Below are positions 43,169-55,519 of a stretch of 64,000 nucleotides of DNA, piece by piece. Positions within the stretch are counted from its first letter, which is position 1. Every line of letters begins with the position of its first letter. Source of the DNA: Myripristis murdjan. Taxonomy: Eukaryota > Chordata > Actinopteri > Holocentriformes > Holocentridae. The stretch spans positions 20,800,987 through 20,864,986 of the forward strand of contig NC_043987.1 of NCBI RefSeq assembly GCF_902150065.1, in the 5' to 3' direction. The notes below the pieces were generated by a model. It worked only from the letters and a program-made list of their open reading frames with translations. It had not been told where the DNA came from and did no database searches. The translations under genes were made by a program, and so were the position numbers.

Positions 43169-43516
43169 TTTACAATCCCTGAACGCCTCTTTGATGGGAT
43201 ACACTGTGTGAGTCATATGCAGGCCGGACCGACGGCACACAGAGCAGATTGGCTCCAAATCACTGACACAAAACAGAGAAAGTTTCTCTCCATGTTCTTC
43301 ACAGGCTTCCTGTTGAAGTCTGTGGCTTTCCTCCCAGCAGAGGGGACACTCTTTGGTACCATGTTGTACCCAGAACTGCTCTAAGCAAGCGCCGCAGAAG
43401 CTACAACCACAAGAGATGCAGCCGAGCACCACTGCAGCCGGGAAGATTTCCCCACACAGAGCGCAGGGGGACTCCACCAGACGCTTACAATTGTTATCTT
43501 CCAAATTGTCCTCCAT
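43169..43516 (-). CDS. Solo RING/B-box exon of a TRIM-type gene
   Basis: An open exon of 116 codons. It starts MEDNLEDNNCKRLVESPC and ends AFRDCK before a good donor (gtaagc). It aligns with exon 1 of the neighbouring TRIM gene: RING-like CALC, CGCSFCGAC and CPLC, then a B-box 2 (CEEHGEKLSLFCVSDLEPIC). It is shorter between RING and B-box, and the RING histidine is replaced (CGC where the neighbour has CRH). No coiled-coil or SPRY exons follow before the next TRIM gene. Both exons end in DCK at codon phase 0, so this exon could splice to 38915-39010 as an alternative first exon. It could equally be a truncated duplicate on its way to loss. No stop or frameshift is present. Confidence 0.65.
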
Positions 43517-44236
43517 CTGTGAAAGCTAAAGCGAGACTGAGCAGTCTGTGCCAGGCAGTGAGACCTGTGCTCCTCATGTATGTACAGGATGTACCATTTG
43601 CTTTCAACCAGTTATAGGCATGCAACATGGGATGGGGGTGGCTCTGAGGCATAACCCAGAACAGCTCCTCTTGTTGCACCATAAATCACCTTAAAAAAAA
43701 AAAAATGCACTGACCCATGTTTTAAATTGAGCCTCAGAGCGTGCAAGTTAAAAACTGGAGAAGGCACAAAAAATCATAAAGTCACACCTGAAGAGATGAG
43801 TATTTGGTTGTACTTTAATAATTATGAACAAGCAGATCTACAGCACTCATTCACTGATATCTAAGTACACCAAGTGTTCTCTTTTAAACATTTTTTTTTT
43901 CTGTTGTAACAGGCATCTAGAAAACTCTTTGCAATGATCTCTCAGCCCCACCGAGCAAAAAGATTTATGTACAATTACTTAAATTCACAGCTACTATGTT
44001 TTCTTCATTATGCATGGTACATTTCATTTATGGCAATCCCACTTTAAGATGCCATGAACAGACAAGACTACATTAATTAACTATTTATTAAATATTCACA
44101 GGTCACATGTAGTCTTGATGACAAACCCTTACTGGCATTGTAGTATTTGTTGCTGTTCATTCCCTACAGTCAAGCAAGTCTGTACTTCGACCTCATGGTC
44201 TGTGCAGAAATCTAAAGGCAAAGTTAAGTGTGCACC

Positions 44237-44282
<46 letters not shown>

Positions 44283-45321
44283 AGAGAAAGAGAAAGAAAC
44301 ACATGGCACTGACTTAACAGACTTTGGAGTTTGAATTAACCTTGATTAAGAACAAAACTTTGACTGGACAATTTAAAAGGTTATAGGGCTATGTCATGTG
44401 TAATATTACATTAGTGGTACTCTTGTATCCTCTTTTTCCTTTCCCCCTGTAATATTTTTCACCAAAATTCATATTAGAGTACTAGAGTACTCTAATATAC
44501 TCAAAGTATGTTTTTAATCACAAAGTAGGTGTTTAATCACATGGTCCACTTTTATTGATTTTCACATAGGAATGACAAAATGCAGATACTATTCATTGAA
44601 AAATTACTTAACAAATTAAAAAAAAAACCAAAAAAAACAATGGAATCAACAGCTGGAATTGGATATGGTGAAGTCTGTGACTAACATGATTTTAAATAAC
44701 CAACAATAAAGGAAATGGCATGAGGTGCAACAACATCAGTCTTCTATGCTTTCTGGAGTTGACATTCTCAGTTAAGCTTGTTAAATATGTCACATGTGAG
44801 ATTTCTTTTCAAGCTGACATGAGATTAAGACAGCCCTGAACTATTCACACTGAGGTCTGTTCAATGGAGTACACCATTACAAAATAGTTGTGTGCTATAC
44901 AACACCCAGTGGTGTGTCAGTTTAACTTGAAGCACTGTGAGGAGTTCATTTAGCTGGAAACCACCAGGTAGTGAGTGACAGCTGGCATTACAGAAACTTA
45001 GGATGTGGTAATATTGTCACCATGACCAGTCATGCTCTATCAACCTTTATGTACATCCTCCAATCCCTCACAGAAAGCAGTGTGTATATAGTTACAGTGT
45101 AATCAAGAATTTGTTTCCAGTTCCTTATTAATATTTGTATTTGTCCATTACATAACACTCTCCTTAACATCAGCCAAGAAATATACAAAAGATATCAATA
45201 TTTTCATGATAATATATAACCAGTGCCTTTCTAATGGCCAGGTTTCACCATACTAATATAATACTTTTTGGCTTCAAAAGTATCTTGACAATCTTTTCCT
45301 CTAGTAAAACCTTCCTCTCAA
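43517..45321. other. Intergenic, between TRIM-type exon and vac14
   Basis: AT-rich and non-coding. It holds a 38-base poly-A at 44242-44279 (T on the strand of vac14, so not a poly(A) tail of a vac14 retrocopy). No other feature was recognised. Confidence 0.45.
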
Positions 45322-45327
45322 TTTATT
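45322..45327 (-). promoter_or_regulatory. Poly(A) signal of vac14
   Basis: TTTATT on the plus strand reads AATAAA on the minus strand, 60 bases beyond the vac14 stop. Other hexamers further away are possible. Confidence 0.5.
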
Positions 45328-45386
45328 TAATATGAATGCAGTGACCTCTGTCCTTAAGGGCCAGAGGTCACTATGGCACAATGAAA

Positions 45387-47756
45387 TCACATCAGCTTCC
45401 TGTCCAGGTGGTCAGTGGCACGTCCGGAGCGTTGGTGTCGCACTTCAAGATGCTTGCTTTGGACACGGTCAAAGTGCTGGAGCAACTCGTTGTAATCCAT
45501 TTGTGGGTGGGAGGCACGTTTGGAGGTGACTTGCTGTTTTGATTCCATGTACTTGGATTCATCGACAGTCCTCATGAGCTCTGGGTTTGGGACGCACCGC
45601 AGGCGGTGGGAGAGCAGCTGGAAGGCCTGGCTCTGCGGCAGCAGCATCAGCAGGCCGTACAGTGCTTTGATCAGATAGGGGTTGTTCTCCACATCTAGGA
45701 GCTGCAGACGCAGGTAGGTGAAAATGGGGCTTTCTATGAGCTGTACCAACTTGTCAACCTCCATCAGAAAATCTACTGTCACTTCCAGATCTCCAAACTT
45801 CTGGATGAGATCGTAGGCATGTCTGTAGTTCTGTGTGAGGAAACAGAGTGACACGGTAGCCACGGGGTTGTGGCACCAGGAACGATACAGGCAGCAAAAC
45901 AAGGCACAGCTTTCCTGTGTGTGCAGGTCTTTGAGCTGGTTGCGCAGCTGGAAGAGCTCAGCAGAGGTGAGCAGGATGGTGTTAAGCGTCTGGACCATGG
46001 TGGAAGCAAACTTCAGATCCTCCTCCTTCAGCAAGATGTCAGCCATGGAGTGAAAGATGTTCTCTGCATGAAGCAGCAGACACAGCTGCCTGATGATGAA
46101 GGCGCCCCTGTTCTCCAGAAGCTTCCTCTCCAGGCTGAAGCGTTTCAGAAGGTTAATCATGAACTTGTAGAAGTAGGAGTTCATACTGGGAGTGGAGGGG
46201 GATGAGTCCACTGCCTTGGAGCCCGTGCTGGGCTGCTGCCCTGGTTTGGTCCCCTCTGGCACCTTGAGCTCCAGTTTGTTGTCGGTGTTGTCACAGGAGC
46301 CTGCTAGGTCTGTTTGACCAGCAGGGGATGACGCTATCTCAGCTAACACCTCCAGGTCCTTCAGTATCACCTCATCTGACTCGTCGGACAGAGTCTTCAG
46401 CAGCATGGGAAACAGGCTGTCAGTGTGGCGGAACATCTTGCGTGGCGTCTTAATATACAGGTGGTACAGCCATTTGAGCACGGCGATGCGGGTCATCATG
46501 CCAGTGGAGGAGTCGTGGAGGTGGCGGTCCAACACCTGAACAATGCCGTCCAGGTCCAACGTCACCTGGGGCCTGTCCGCGCTTGCAGGAGTAAGGAAGC
46601 TGATATTGCTGAAACCAACAGATTCCTGTGATGCATTCAGCATGTCGTTGCCATCTGACTCCGTTTTGGGCAAACTCTCATCCCTGGCCGGTGAACCTGT
46701 GCCACCTCCTTTCTCCTCTTCGTCCTCATCATCCTCAGGAGTGACCAACTTCATCAGACTGTGGTTGCAGGCACTGGCTGCTTCTTTGGTACTCTTCTTT
46801 CGGTCGTCGTAGGAGAGGCAGGGCAGCACCGCCGTGAGGATACCAGAGGAGTAAGGCAGCACCACTCTGCCCGCAAGCTGGATAAACTCCCTCATCCAGG
46901 TCATGGCTGTCAGCTGGATCAGGTCATTAGTGAGTTTTGTCTCGTCAGCAACCTGGCAGTGGATGACCAGGATGTTGGCCATCTCAGCAAACTTCACACT
47001 GGACGGCGTCTTTTTGATCTCCTTCAGAAACTCCCCCAGCACCACCTCACACGTCCTGCGGATCTCCTTGCTGTTGTCTCCCAGAATCTGGAAGAGTCCG
47101 TCCAGAATCTCAGGGAGGTAGTCCAACAAGTTGATGTCCGGCACCGACTCAAGAACCAGGATCCAGGAGATGATGAACTGCCGAGCGTACTGATTGTTGG
47201 AGTAGATTCTCTCTCTCAACAGGGGGACAAATGCCACCAGGTCAAACTTGTTGCTTTCTGTCACTATATCCTTCAGCAGCCTGTCCAGGAGTTCAGACCC
47301 ACTTTTCACATTGGGGTCCGGATCAGCCGCAAGCTTGCTGAGACCATCAAAGAGGAGGTTGAAGTGGGGCAACACAGCTCCCCGGGCCACTTTCACTATG
47401 TTATACAGGGCCTCACATGCATAATAGCGCAAGCGGCTGTCAGAGTCATTGAAGCACGTGAGCACAGGCTCGATCAGCTCCTTCAGATACAGACCCGAGT
47501 CCTTACCAAGGGCAATGGAGCAAGCGGCCAGTCCAATGAGACCCCCCTTGCGGCTGTGCGGGTGCTGGGAGAGCGCAAACTCCGACGCAAGGATCTGGAT
47601 AACATGCCTAATCTGAGTCGAGTTGTTCTGGGCCACAAACTCCCGCACTAGCTTTTCAATCTCCAAAGCGGCGACTTTCCTCTTCTCGTACAGTTTATCA
47701 TTTAACGCTCGGACAATATTGGGTGTCAAAGGCGAGAAGTCCTTCTCCGTGTTCAT
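45387..47756 (-). CDS. vac14: VAC14 homologue, PIKfyve complex scaffold
   Basis: A single uninterrupted frame of 789 codons (human VAC14 is 782 residues). VAC14 is a HEAT-repeat scaffold that holds PIKfyve and FIG4 together on endosomes and controls PI(3,5)P2 levels. Conservation is visible from end to end: the N-terminus [20 protein letters not shown], the Fab1/PIKfyve-binding region (about 65-165), HEAT repeats, an acidic variable linker ([11 protein letters not shown], about residue 340), the FIG4-binding region (about 540-720), and a C-terminus with [20 protein letters not shown], nearly identical to human. Mammalian VAC14 is split into about 19 exons, so a one-exon gene suggests an ancient retrocopy that kept, or replaced, the parent's function. 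No stops, frameshifts or terminal poly(A) remain. The start codon lies 396 bases from the divergent zinc-finger gene. Confidence 0.97.
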   Translation of the reverse strand: MNTEKDFSPLTPNIVRALNDKLYEKRKVAALEIEKLVREFVAQNNSTQIRHVIQILASEFALSQHPHSRKGGLIGLAACSIALGKDSGLYLKELIEPVLTCFNDSDSRLRYYACEALYNIVKVARGAVLPHFNLLFDGLSKLAADPDPNVKSGSELLDRLLKDIVTESNKFDLVAFVPLLRERIYSNNQYARQFIISWILVLESVPDINLLDYLPEILDGLFQILGDNSKEIRRTCEVVLGEFLKEIKKTPSSVKFAEMANILVIHCQVADETKLTNDLIQLTAMTWMREFIQLAGRVVLPYSSGILTAVLPCLSYDDRKKSTKEAASACNHSLMKLVTPEDDEDEEEKGGGTGSPARDESLPKTESDGNDMLNASQESVGFSNISFLTPASADRPQVTLDLDGIVQVLDRHLHDSSTGMMTRIAVLKWLYHLYIKTPRKMFRHTDSLFPMLLKTLSDESDEVILKDLEVLAEIASSPAGQTDLAGSCDNTDNKLELKVPEGTKPGQQPSTGSKAVDSSPSTPSMNSYFYKFMINLLKRFSLERKLLENRGAFIIRQLCLLLHAENIFHSMADILLKEEDLKFASTMVQTLNTILLTSAELFQLRNQLKDLHTQESCALFCCLYRSWCHNPVATVSLCFLTQNYRHAYDLIQKFGDLEVTVDFLMEVDKLVQLIESPIFTYLRLQLLDVENNPYLIKALYGLLMLLPQSQAFQLLSHRLRCVPNPELMRTVDESKYMESKQQVTSKRASHPQMDYNELLQHFDRVQSKHLEVRHQRSGRATDHLDRKLM

Positions 47757-48152
47757 ATTCGCAGGTGTTTTGGTTCAAATGGAGCGCGACTCTTGAATTC
47801 TACGGCTAAAAAAGCGGAAGAAGGCCCTGTGATATTTACCATTTGTTAGAAAAAAAGACTTCGGCTTCATGTGATAACCAGAAGTGCTTTCATAATAAAA
47901 TGCAGCTGACCGGTTACGTCCGCCGGAAGTCACGTAATGGTTGTTGCATTTATTTGGGTCCCCCTCTGCTCGTTGCACACACAGCAGCACCACTTAATCG
48001 ACTACTTGTGCCCCTCGTGTTTATTCTAGTTAATTTTTTATGTTGTTTAGCCATTAACAATTCATGTCGTGGCCTGTCATTGGTAGTAAAGCGTTCATTT
48101 GTTTTGTTTACCTCGTCAAGGTGGGATGAAGTGAGCAGCAGCAGCAGCAGCG
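47757..48152. promoter_or_regulatory. Divergent promoter between vac14 and zinc-finger gene 1
   Basis: Two start codons point away from each other across 396 bases. The interval holds an ETS-type site, CCGGAAGT, at 47923-47930, directly followed by a CACGTAA word. A second GCGGAAG lies at about 47812-47818. There is no TATA box at a plausible position. The arrangement fits a shared housekeeping promoter, but transcription starts are not visible from sequence. Confidence 0.55.
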
Positions 48153-50482
48153 ATGTTGGCAAACCCCTCTTTTCACACACAGCTCTCCTCCATCATGGAG
48201 ATGTTGGCCAAGTCCGCGCTGAGCGAAGTGTGCAAACTGGTGGAGGAGGACTCGGCCGAGCTGCGGGCTGAGTTATCCCGGCTCATGGTGGCCAACGCGG
48301 CCCTGACAGAAAAACTGAGCAGTCTGCAGTGCGAGTTGAGTGTCAGAGTCGACGCCCCCACACTGTCTAAAAGTTGTCGCTCCGTGGGTGTGCAAACCGG
48401 AGGCTCAGGGGACGAGGCTGGCCACGGTAGTACTGTTAGCTTTATTCAACGCTGCCATTATCTCGGTAGCCATCAACGTGCCTGCTGCTTTTAATGGTAT
48501 GATCATCCAGTCAGCTCATCTTCCCTGACTTTTCCTCAGTGATGGGGCCGCCGACCATTGAAGGGGTCTTTGGTAAGGACTGGTGTATGGATATGTGGAA
48601 AGACAGAAGCCCATGTAGTCTGGAGAGTGAGAGGCAGTCCGCACAGTGCTCTGATAAGGTGAGGGAGATCACTGCATAGGTATCAAATACTTGTTATCAT
48701 GAAAGACCCGAAAACTTCAGAAGTGATAACAGCTGATACCCTGGTTGTAATGAGGGCAAAGTGCACAACACAAAAATAAACACGATAGCAATAGCAAGAG
48801 TATATCAGGTATGCATGCTCCAGTCTCCCAAAACAAAGTCCTCACATGTGCAAAAGGAGCACATTTAGTTTGTTGCTGACAGAACATAACTTTACAGTCA
48901 CAAATATGTCTCTTTTTCTTTGACTTTCTTATTTTGAAATATTGACAAGCAGAGAACATACAACATACAACAAACACCCTCCCATCCCACCCACCTGAAT
49001 ACACACACACCTAAAGCAGCAGAGAAGAAAATTGAAAAATAAAAATATGTATGTATGCATGTACATATCCACACACATACATACACCTATATATACATGA
49101 ATGCGGTCAGTTCTGCTGAAACATATACATCTATATGGAAAAGTACTGATATCCTTAAGGTCACAATGGAAGCCAATAATGCACAGAATAAAAAGCAGTG
49201 ATAAATAGGGAAAGGGAGTGTATACATCCTCAGGTAACCTGACTAACAGCAGTATTAAATGGGCATCTTATTTGGGTTTTTCATCATCATGAATGAGAGT
49301 ATATCCGTGTTATTTTAAATGGGGTATGATGTTTGAATACTTGAGAATCTCAAGTATTTGTGGGCATGTAAACACCATGGCTGTCATAACCCATGTGGCT
49401 TTATGTTTCCTCTCTCTCTCTCTTTCTAATTTGCAGTCATTGGGGACATTTTCTGATCAAATAACTGTAACTGAAATTAAAGAGGAGGATTGTGAAGAGG
49501 AAGTTGCAAACAGCTGCACACAGGAAACACTCAGACTGAATACAGAAGGTAAAAGATGGAAGTGTTACTGACATGAGGTAAAATGCACTGTACTCTTCTT
49601 AGTCTCAGGTGCTATTTCAGTGTTTTGGTTTCCTGTTTTTCCTCAACAGAGCACAAAGAATGCCTTGCTCTTGACACCGAGGGACTGTCCATTGAGTACT
49701 CTATTGACGACAGCAGCTGCAGTGTGTCTTGCTGCTCGGAGGAGGACCAGGTTGGGTCTGCAGGTACACTTGGAGAACCTTCCCTGCAGCTTATAACCAT
49801 CAGGGACGCTGACGAATTGTTAAGCACACATGTCATTGCAGTTGACGAAGATGAAGATGAGGATGATGACGTACAATTCATTCAAGAAAGTCAAAAAGAC
49901 ACTGCCATGACCGCTGCAGGTGAACCCAGCCAAAACGAACAGCAAACATTACCGGCAGACTCTGAACACAACACTGTCCCAGCTAGAGATGAACATGGCA
50001 GCTTTAATGTATTTAATTTACAAAGTAACAGCAATACAAACAAAGACCAGTTCACTTGTGAAATATGTAGCAGGATGTTTCTTGACAAGGCCAGTGTAAC
50101 ACACCACATGAAAACACACAAACCAAACCTCAGCCAAATTTCAAAGCAGCATCTCCCTTACAAGAACAAAAGCAAAACTCACATGTGCGTGCCTCTCGCC
50201 CCTTCCCAGAGAAGCAATAACTTATGCAAGTTGTGCGGGAAGACCTTTGCAAATCCGTCAGCTCTGAGGGTACACAGTGTTGTCCACACGGGGGAGAAAC
50301 CCCACAGGTGTATGTTATGTGGGAAAGGTTTTACCCAGAAGGGCAATCTGAAATGTCACCTCCGCATCCACACTGGCGAGAGGCCGTTCCACTGCATGAA
50401 ATGTGGAAGGACCTTTACACAAAAGGTGAACCTCAATCACCATTTATTGTCTCACAGGAATAGGGAGGTCATCCAGAAGTAA
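48153..50482 (+). CDS. C2H2 zinc-finger protein, four fingers (zinc-finger gene 1)
   Basis: Four exons (48153-48426, 48540-48658, 49437-49548, 49650-50482) join to 445 residues. Exon 1 carries a helical module, SFHTQLSSIMEMLAKSALSE and on, shared with the two zinc-finger genes to the right. Exon 2 has the tag TIEGVFGKDWCMDMWKD. Exon 3 has VTEIKEEDCEEE, a SUMO-consensus-like IKEE. Exon 4 has an acidic run (VDEDEDEDDDVQFIQES) and four C2H2 fingers with helix positions -1,2,3,6 of D-A-S-H, N-S-A-V, Q-G-N-C and Q-V-N-H. TGEKP-type linkers join only fingers 2-4. It is probably a nuclear DNA-binding regulator with unknown targets. No KRAB, SCAN or BTB domain is seen. Poly(A) signal at 50741. It is divergent from vac14. 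Confidence 0.9.
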
Positions 50483-52225
50483 GACACCTTAAAAATGGAT
50501 GTCTGTGATCCACACATGGTGCAAGATCAATAACAATGCTTAACTGAACATGTCTATGTCTTCAAGTATTAGCATACAGGCAGTGACCATGTCATATTTC
50601 TATTGATTTTTTTTTTTTTTTTTTTAAGTGCTTACAGTTTTCCGTGCCACCAGTCTTGCCATTGTGTGGTGCAGAACAACCTTTTTTATGTCTGTTTTAG
50701 TATTTTCCAGTTAGAAAATTCAGAATGACAGTATTTCCACAATAAATGACAGATACTTTACCAAAAGTGTAAATTCCAGTTGGCATGGACTTGCAAAATT
50801 CTGCGGTAATTCACTACTTTATTTTATCAGTGCAGTATTTTCATATTAAAATGGGATCAAATGCATTACACCAAGTAAGTGCGAGGGCTTTGGGACAAAG
50901 ATCTGGGTAAGAAGACAAAAATAGCAGGGATGATTCACTCAGTTGTGTCAGTGAGGTCTGTTCAGGTGATTGATGTTATCACAGATCGGATAAGTAGTGC
51001 AGATAATTGCTCTGTCTGGGTATGATGACAGTTCTCACAAAGGAGACGCATGGTCTCTTAAATAAAAAATTGTTACCATTTAAAAAAAAAAAAAAAAAAA
51101 AGGACTGCACACATTTCAAACAGACAGACATTTCTGTGGAAAAACAACTTATGATTTCTGAACTCAAGTTTTCTTTACAGTTCACACTAAAGGTACTTTA
51201 ACACAGCTTGGTCACCATAGACAATACATTGTCTAGCTACAGTATTGACACAGGAATACAGATGTTACTTAGTCCAGAATGGATTCTGAAACACTTGACT
51301 CATTGAACATGTAATCATTTCATATCAGCATTTATGGATAACAGTCATGTTTTTCAAAGAGATAGACCAAATTTTGCAGTAGGCTAATAACCAAGAAATT
51401 GAGAATGACCAATAAATGATGTGTAATGGTAGTGTGGTGTGGCGAGTGAACCAATGCTAAAACTAGTTTTACTTCACATCAGATGTGAAGTGGTAGATTT
51501 AATTCAAAGTAGATTTATGCTACAAGTGTGCAAAAGAAGGCACCCTTATCCAACATAAACATATGCTGTGTAGACAAGCGTTGACTTGAAAATGAATGGT
51601 TTTTTTAATTCCGATTTTTTTTTTTTTTGCTTCCTCTACTACCTCCTCTCTATAATGACAATGACTGAAAACCTCCACAAAATTAGGCTGTTTTGGAGTT
51701 GCTGCAAACTTATATTGCACTTTCCTTCCTATCAGTTCAAAATTGACTTAAAAGGCCTCAAGAGCATAGTAAAATTTGGCAATGCCCTCCAATAAAGGTT
51801 CTTATGTAACCATCAAATCAAATTGACCAATCTGCACACTAGCAAGCAATGCTCAGACTGTATCCTTGTTTGTGCTGTTGCTGCATTTGTCACTGCAGCA
51901 GTGAAGCCAGAAATCAGCTCCAGATGGTGTTGGATGAATAACACATCATTGACAACAATTCTTACATTAGAAATTTGTACAGAACATATGTTTATCTCAT
52001 AAATGGAAAACATGTCTGTCAATAAAACATGCTTTGATATGATATAGCTGGCCTTTATGTTCACTGTGAATAGTTGAAATCAACATTTCTCCTTCACTTT
52101 GAGTCTTTTATAGGCAAACCGGCACAATTTGAAGTACTCACTACAGAGAGCACTTCAGGGAAAAATTCCTCAGTCCTGGTTGTAGCTAGAAGTATCAACA
52201 ACCAAGCAAAATTAAGTTTAACTGA
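50483..52225. other. Convergent space between zinc-finger genes 1 and 2
   Basis: The 3' ends of a plus-strand and a minus-strand zinc-finger gene face each other. AATAAA at 50741-50746 probably ends gene 1. Poly-T and poly-A runs lie at about 50609-50625 and 51081-51099. Nothing else was recognised. Confidence 0.45.
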
Positions 52226-55200
52226 TCAATTAAAACACTGATGCTGATTAAAACCATACTTGTAGGCATAACTCTTCCCACAGTCCACACAGCTGTAGGG
52301 CTTTTCCCCTGTGTGTGTTCGCACATGTATGTTCAGAGAGCTTTTCTGAGAAAAGCTTTTGCCACACTCGGAACAACTGTATGGCTTCTCCCCCGAGTGT
52401 ACGCGCTGGTGCAGTTTCAGATATGTTTTTTGAGCGAACCGCTTGCCGCACACAGTGCAGCTGAACGGTTTCTCTCCAGAGTGCCGCCTGATGTGGACTT
52501 TTAAACTGCTCAAATAGTTGAACACCTTCCCACAGAATAAGCACTCAAACCGTTTCGACGGCTTCACAGGTTTCAGCTGGACGGCTGGTTCTTTGGTTGT
52601 GTTCATGTGGACGTTGTTCATATAGTCTGGGTATTCGCCGGTAGTTGAGGCAGGATTTGCATTGTCAACCACAGTGCCTAGTGTTGCGTTTTCTATTAAG
52701 TTGTCCATAAGTGTTGGCTGTGTGCCTTGTTGTGTCTGAGTGCCATCTGTCATTGGAAAGTTATTTAAGTCTCCGGGGTGAAGCTGTAGCTCACTGACAG
52801 CTCGATGAAGTGCAGCGTCTTCCTGAAAAGTTCCAACACCTGTAAAATTAGAAGAAACACAGCCTAAATTTTAGAAACTGATGTGATCACGATATATTTA
52901 TTCAAAGGCCAACTTCCTGTCTTTGTTACCTGGGAGCCTCATCTCTTGTCCAGTTGGCTGTTCGTCGTATGCCTCCTCTTTGACAAAGATGAGATCAGGC
53001 TCTCCATCCATCAGGTCTATTACCTAGAAAACAGAGAATATGATGGGCAACATGAGATTTGCACACAGGGAAACTCCAGTCTAACCCATCTTTACCTTCT
53101 AAATTATTAAAGCCAAAGTTCCTCCAGAGTTTTGATTTAAAGCATGGGAGTGCAGCAGGAATCTCGACTGTCAGCCATGAAATGAGGCAATTTTGTCTTG
53201 TGCCGTGACATAAATAACCCCAATGGAAGAAAAATAAAACTCGGTTTTTCACACACAAATGGTTTAGTCAATAGATAAGGAACGTGCTTTTGAACACTGC
53301 TGTGCCATTTTTGAGTTTAAATGGTCTTACAGGCAGGTGTGAGTCTCAAAGGCGGTGCAACACAATGCTTCCCTGGGAAGGTGCTGAGTCCAGGAGGAAG
53401 TCCCATGTTGCACGTGAGCAACACCTGGAAACACATTTTTTCTTTCTCAACTTCAGTGGTGCTTTATTGCAATGGCACTGTGTTCAATACATTTCCAAAG
53501 CACAAGGGAGTAATTCATTGATACAATTTAAACACTGACAAGAATAAAAGGAAAAGCAACCTAACAAAGTAAAACAATAGATGTAAAACTCACGATGATA
53601 GCAGCTGAAATATCGGTGATATTGTTCAAGTTTGATTAATTTCCCTTCACATAAAACAGCTGCACACTGTGTTTTCTCTACAAAGAAATGGGTTTTTTCT
53701 TTTAGAGGTGGACAGAACAACAAATTTAGGGTATATCTGTCAAAATATGTGGCCCTTATTTCTTTTTATTTATTTCTTTAAAAATGGGATGCTGTTTTGA
53801 CTTTTGAACACAGCCTGGGCAGACATGTTGTGTTGGCTTGTCTATACAGCCAGGCTGTGTCCACTCAGTCTGTACATTGTTATGGTTTTTCTCAGTTTTC
53901 TGTCACTTGGAATTGTTAGATATTCTGCTTTTCTGTAATTTATGTTTAGGGTTGAATACAATTAAAATTTACTTTACAATTTTGGCATTTCTTTCCAATA
54001 TGTGATGAAATTTTCTTTTTGTTTTGAGATAGTCTGGTTGGACCAGATTGGTTGATTGCTGTCCTCTGGGCAGAGCTTCAGGATCAGCTGACACGGAGGA
54101 TAGTGGTCTGTGTGGTCCAATATGACTGTACAGCAGCCGAGTATGCCCCTTTTTAAGATAAATTCACATTTCTGGATATGATGAAAGTGAGGTTACTGTG
54201 TTAACCATGAGTGATGATGTTGTAGTTTGGAGGATGATCACACAATAACAGTATAGTCACATCCAACTTTCTAGAATAATAAATGTAGTTTCCATAATTT
54301 TGTTGGTTGCCTGTAATTTATTTCCCTTAAATGAAAAGACTACACTCAGTTAGCCATAACTACATTTCAGTGTGTGGAATGGTGCCACAATTACATAACG
54401 GGAGTGAAGCAATAGTCTGTTAGGCTGTTTATGTCATGTTATAAACTCACAACTCTCCATAATAATTCAGACATAAGTAACCTATTATCTCAGTTTCCAG
54501 AGATAATGTAGAAATTGGAGTTTTCTTAAAAACACAAACAAATGCACACTTGTTTCCTGTGGCACCACTATCTGATTTCACCAAAACAATTAACAGCCAT
54601 GCTTCTGCACTATCACACCATGTTCATTGCAGCCATGGGCCTTTCTCTGCTGCAACTACAACATCATGCTTCAAGCACTGCTTTTGGGAGGCCTGTTGAA
54701 AAGGAGAGGACACATGCAGCCAATGGCGGATGCTAGGGGGTGGCATGGGGTGGCAGCTGCCACCCTAAAAAAGGCCGTGCTACCCCAGCTGATACCCCAG
54801 TATGGGGCAATCTAAAATGCTGCTGCTGTTAAGAAATGTACAATATCCAAACTTTGGTTTGAGTTCAAGTGAATGCAACATGGTGTGTGGAAACAGGTGG
54901 ATAAATTAAAGAGGCATGAGGTGTAGTGCTGCACTTTGTCTCATAGCAGACATGCTCCTTATGACTGGGCTTTCTCTCTGTGTAGGCTTTGCATAAACAG
55001 ATACATTATATCATTAGAATGGAACACAGAACACAGAACTGATACATTGTATATACAATGTATCAATACATGCAAAGCCTACAAAGAGGGAAAACCCAGC
55101 CAAGGAAACTCACTGCTGTGAGCCTGGGAAAAAAAAAAAAAAAAAAAAAAAAGAGTCCAGTACTGCATTTGCCAAACAGAGCAGAATTTATGGCAGTCAG

Positions 55201-55399
55201 TGGGGCTATGTGTTATAAAATGATCAGTGCATTTGATTCCAAATATTTACTGAGCTGGATTATTACACTTATTGTTACATGGCTCAATATTTATAATGAA
55301 GATATAATGACAAGCTGATATGAAATTGACGGTTGTGAAATTATGGCATTTTCAGAAAAATTTCACAAGCACTAAGGCTATGTGGTATTTCTCTTTCTT

Positions 55400-55433
<34 letters not shown>

Positions 55434-55464
55434 GATCTATTTCTACATAGATATAGATATATAG

Positions 55465-55519
<55 letters not shown>

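Noticed and set aside
44242-44279. Poly-A run as the tail of a vac14 retrocopy
   Set aside because: The A run is on the strand opposite to vac14, so it would be poly-T in the vac14 sense. It is also over 1 kb from the stop.
46761-47651. Long plus-strand open frame (296 codons)
   Set aside because: It is antisense to the strongly conserved vac14 frame, has no domain of its own and reads as a codon shadow.
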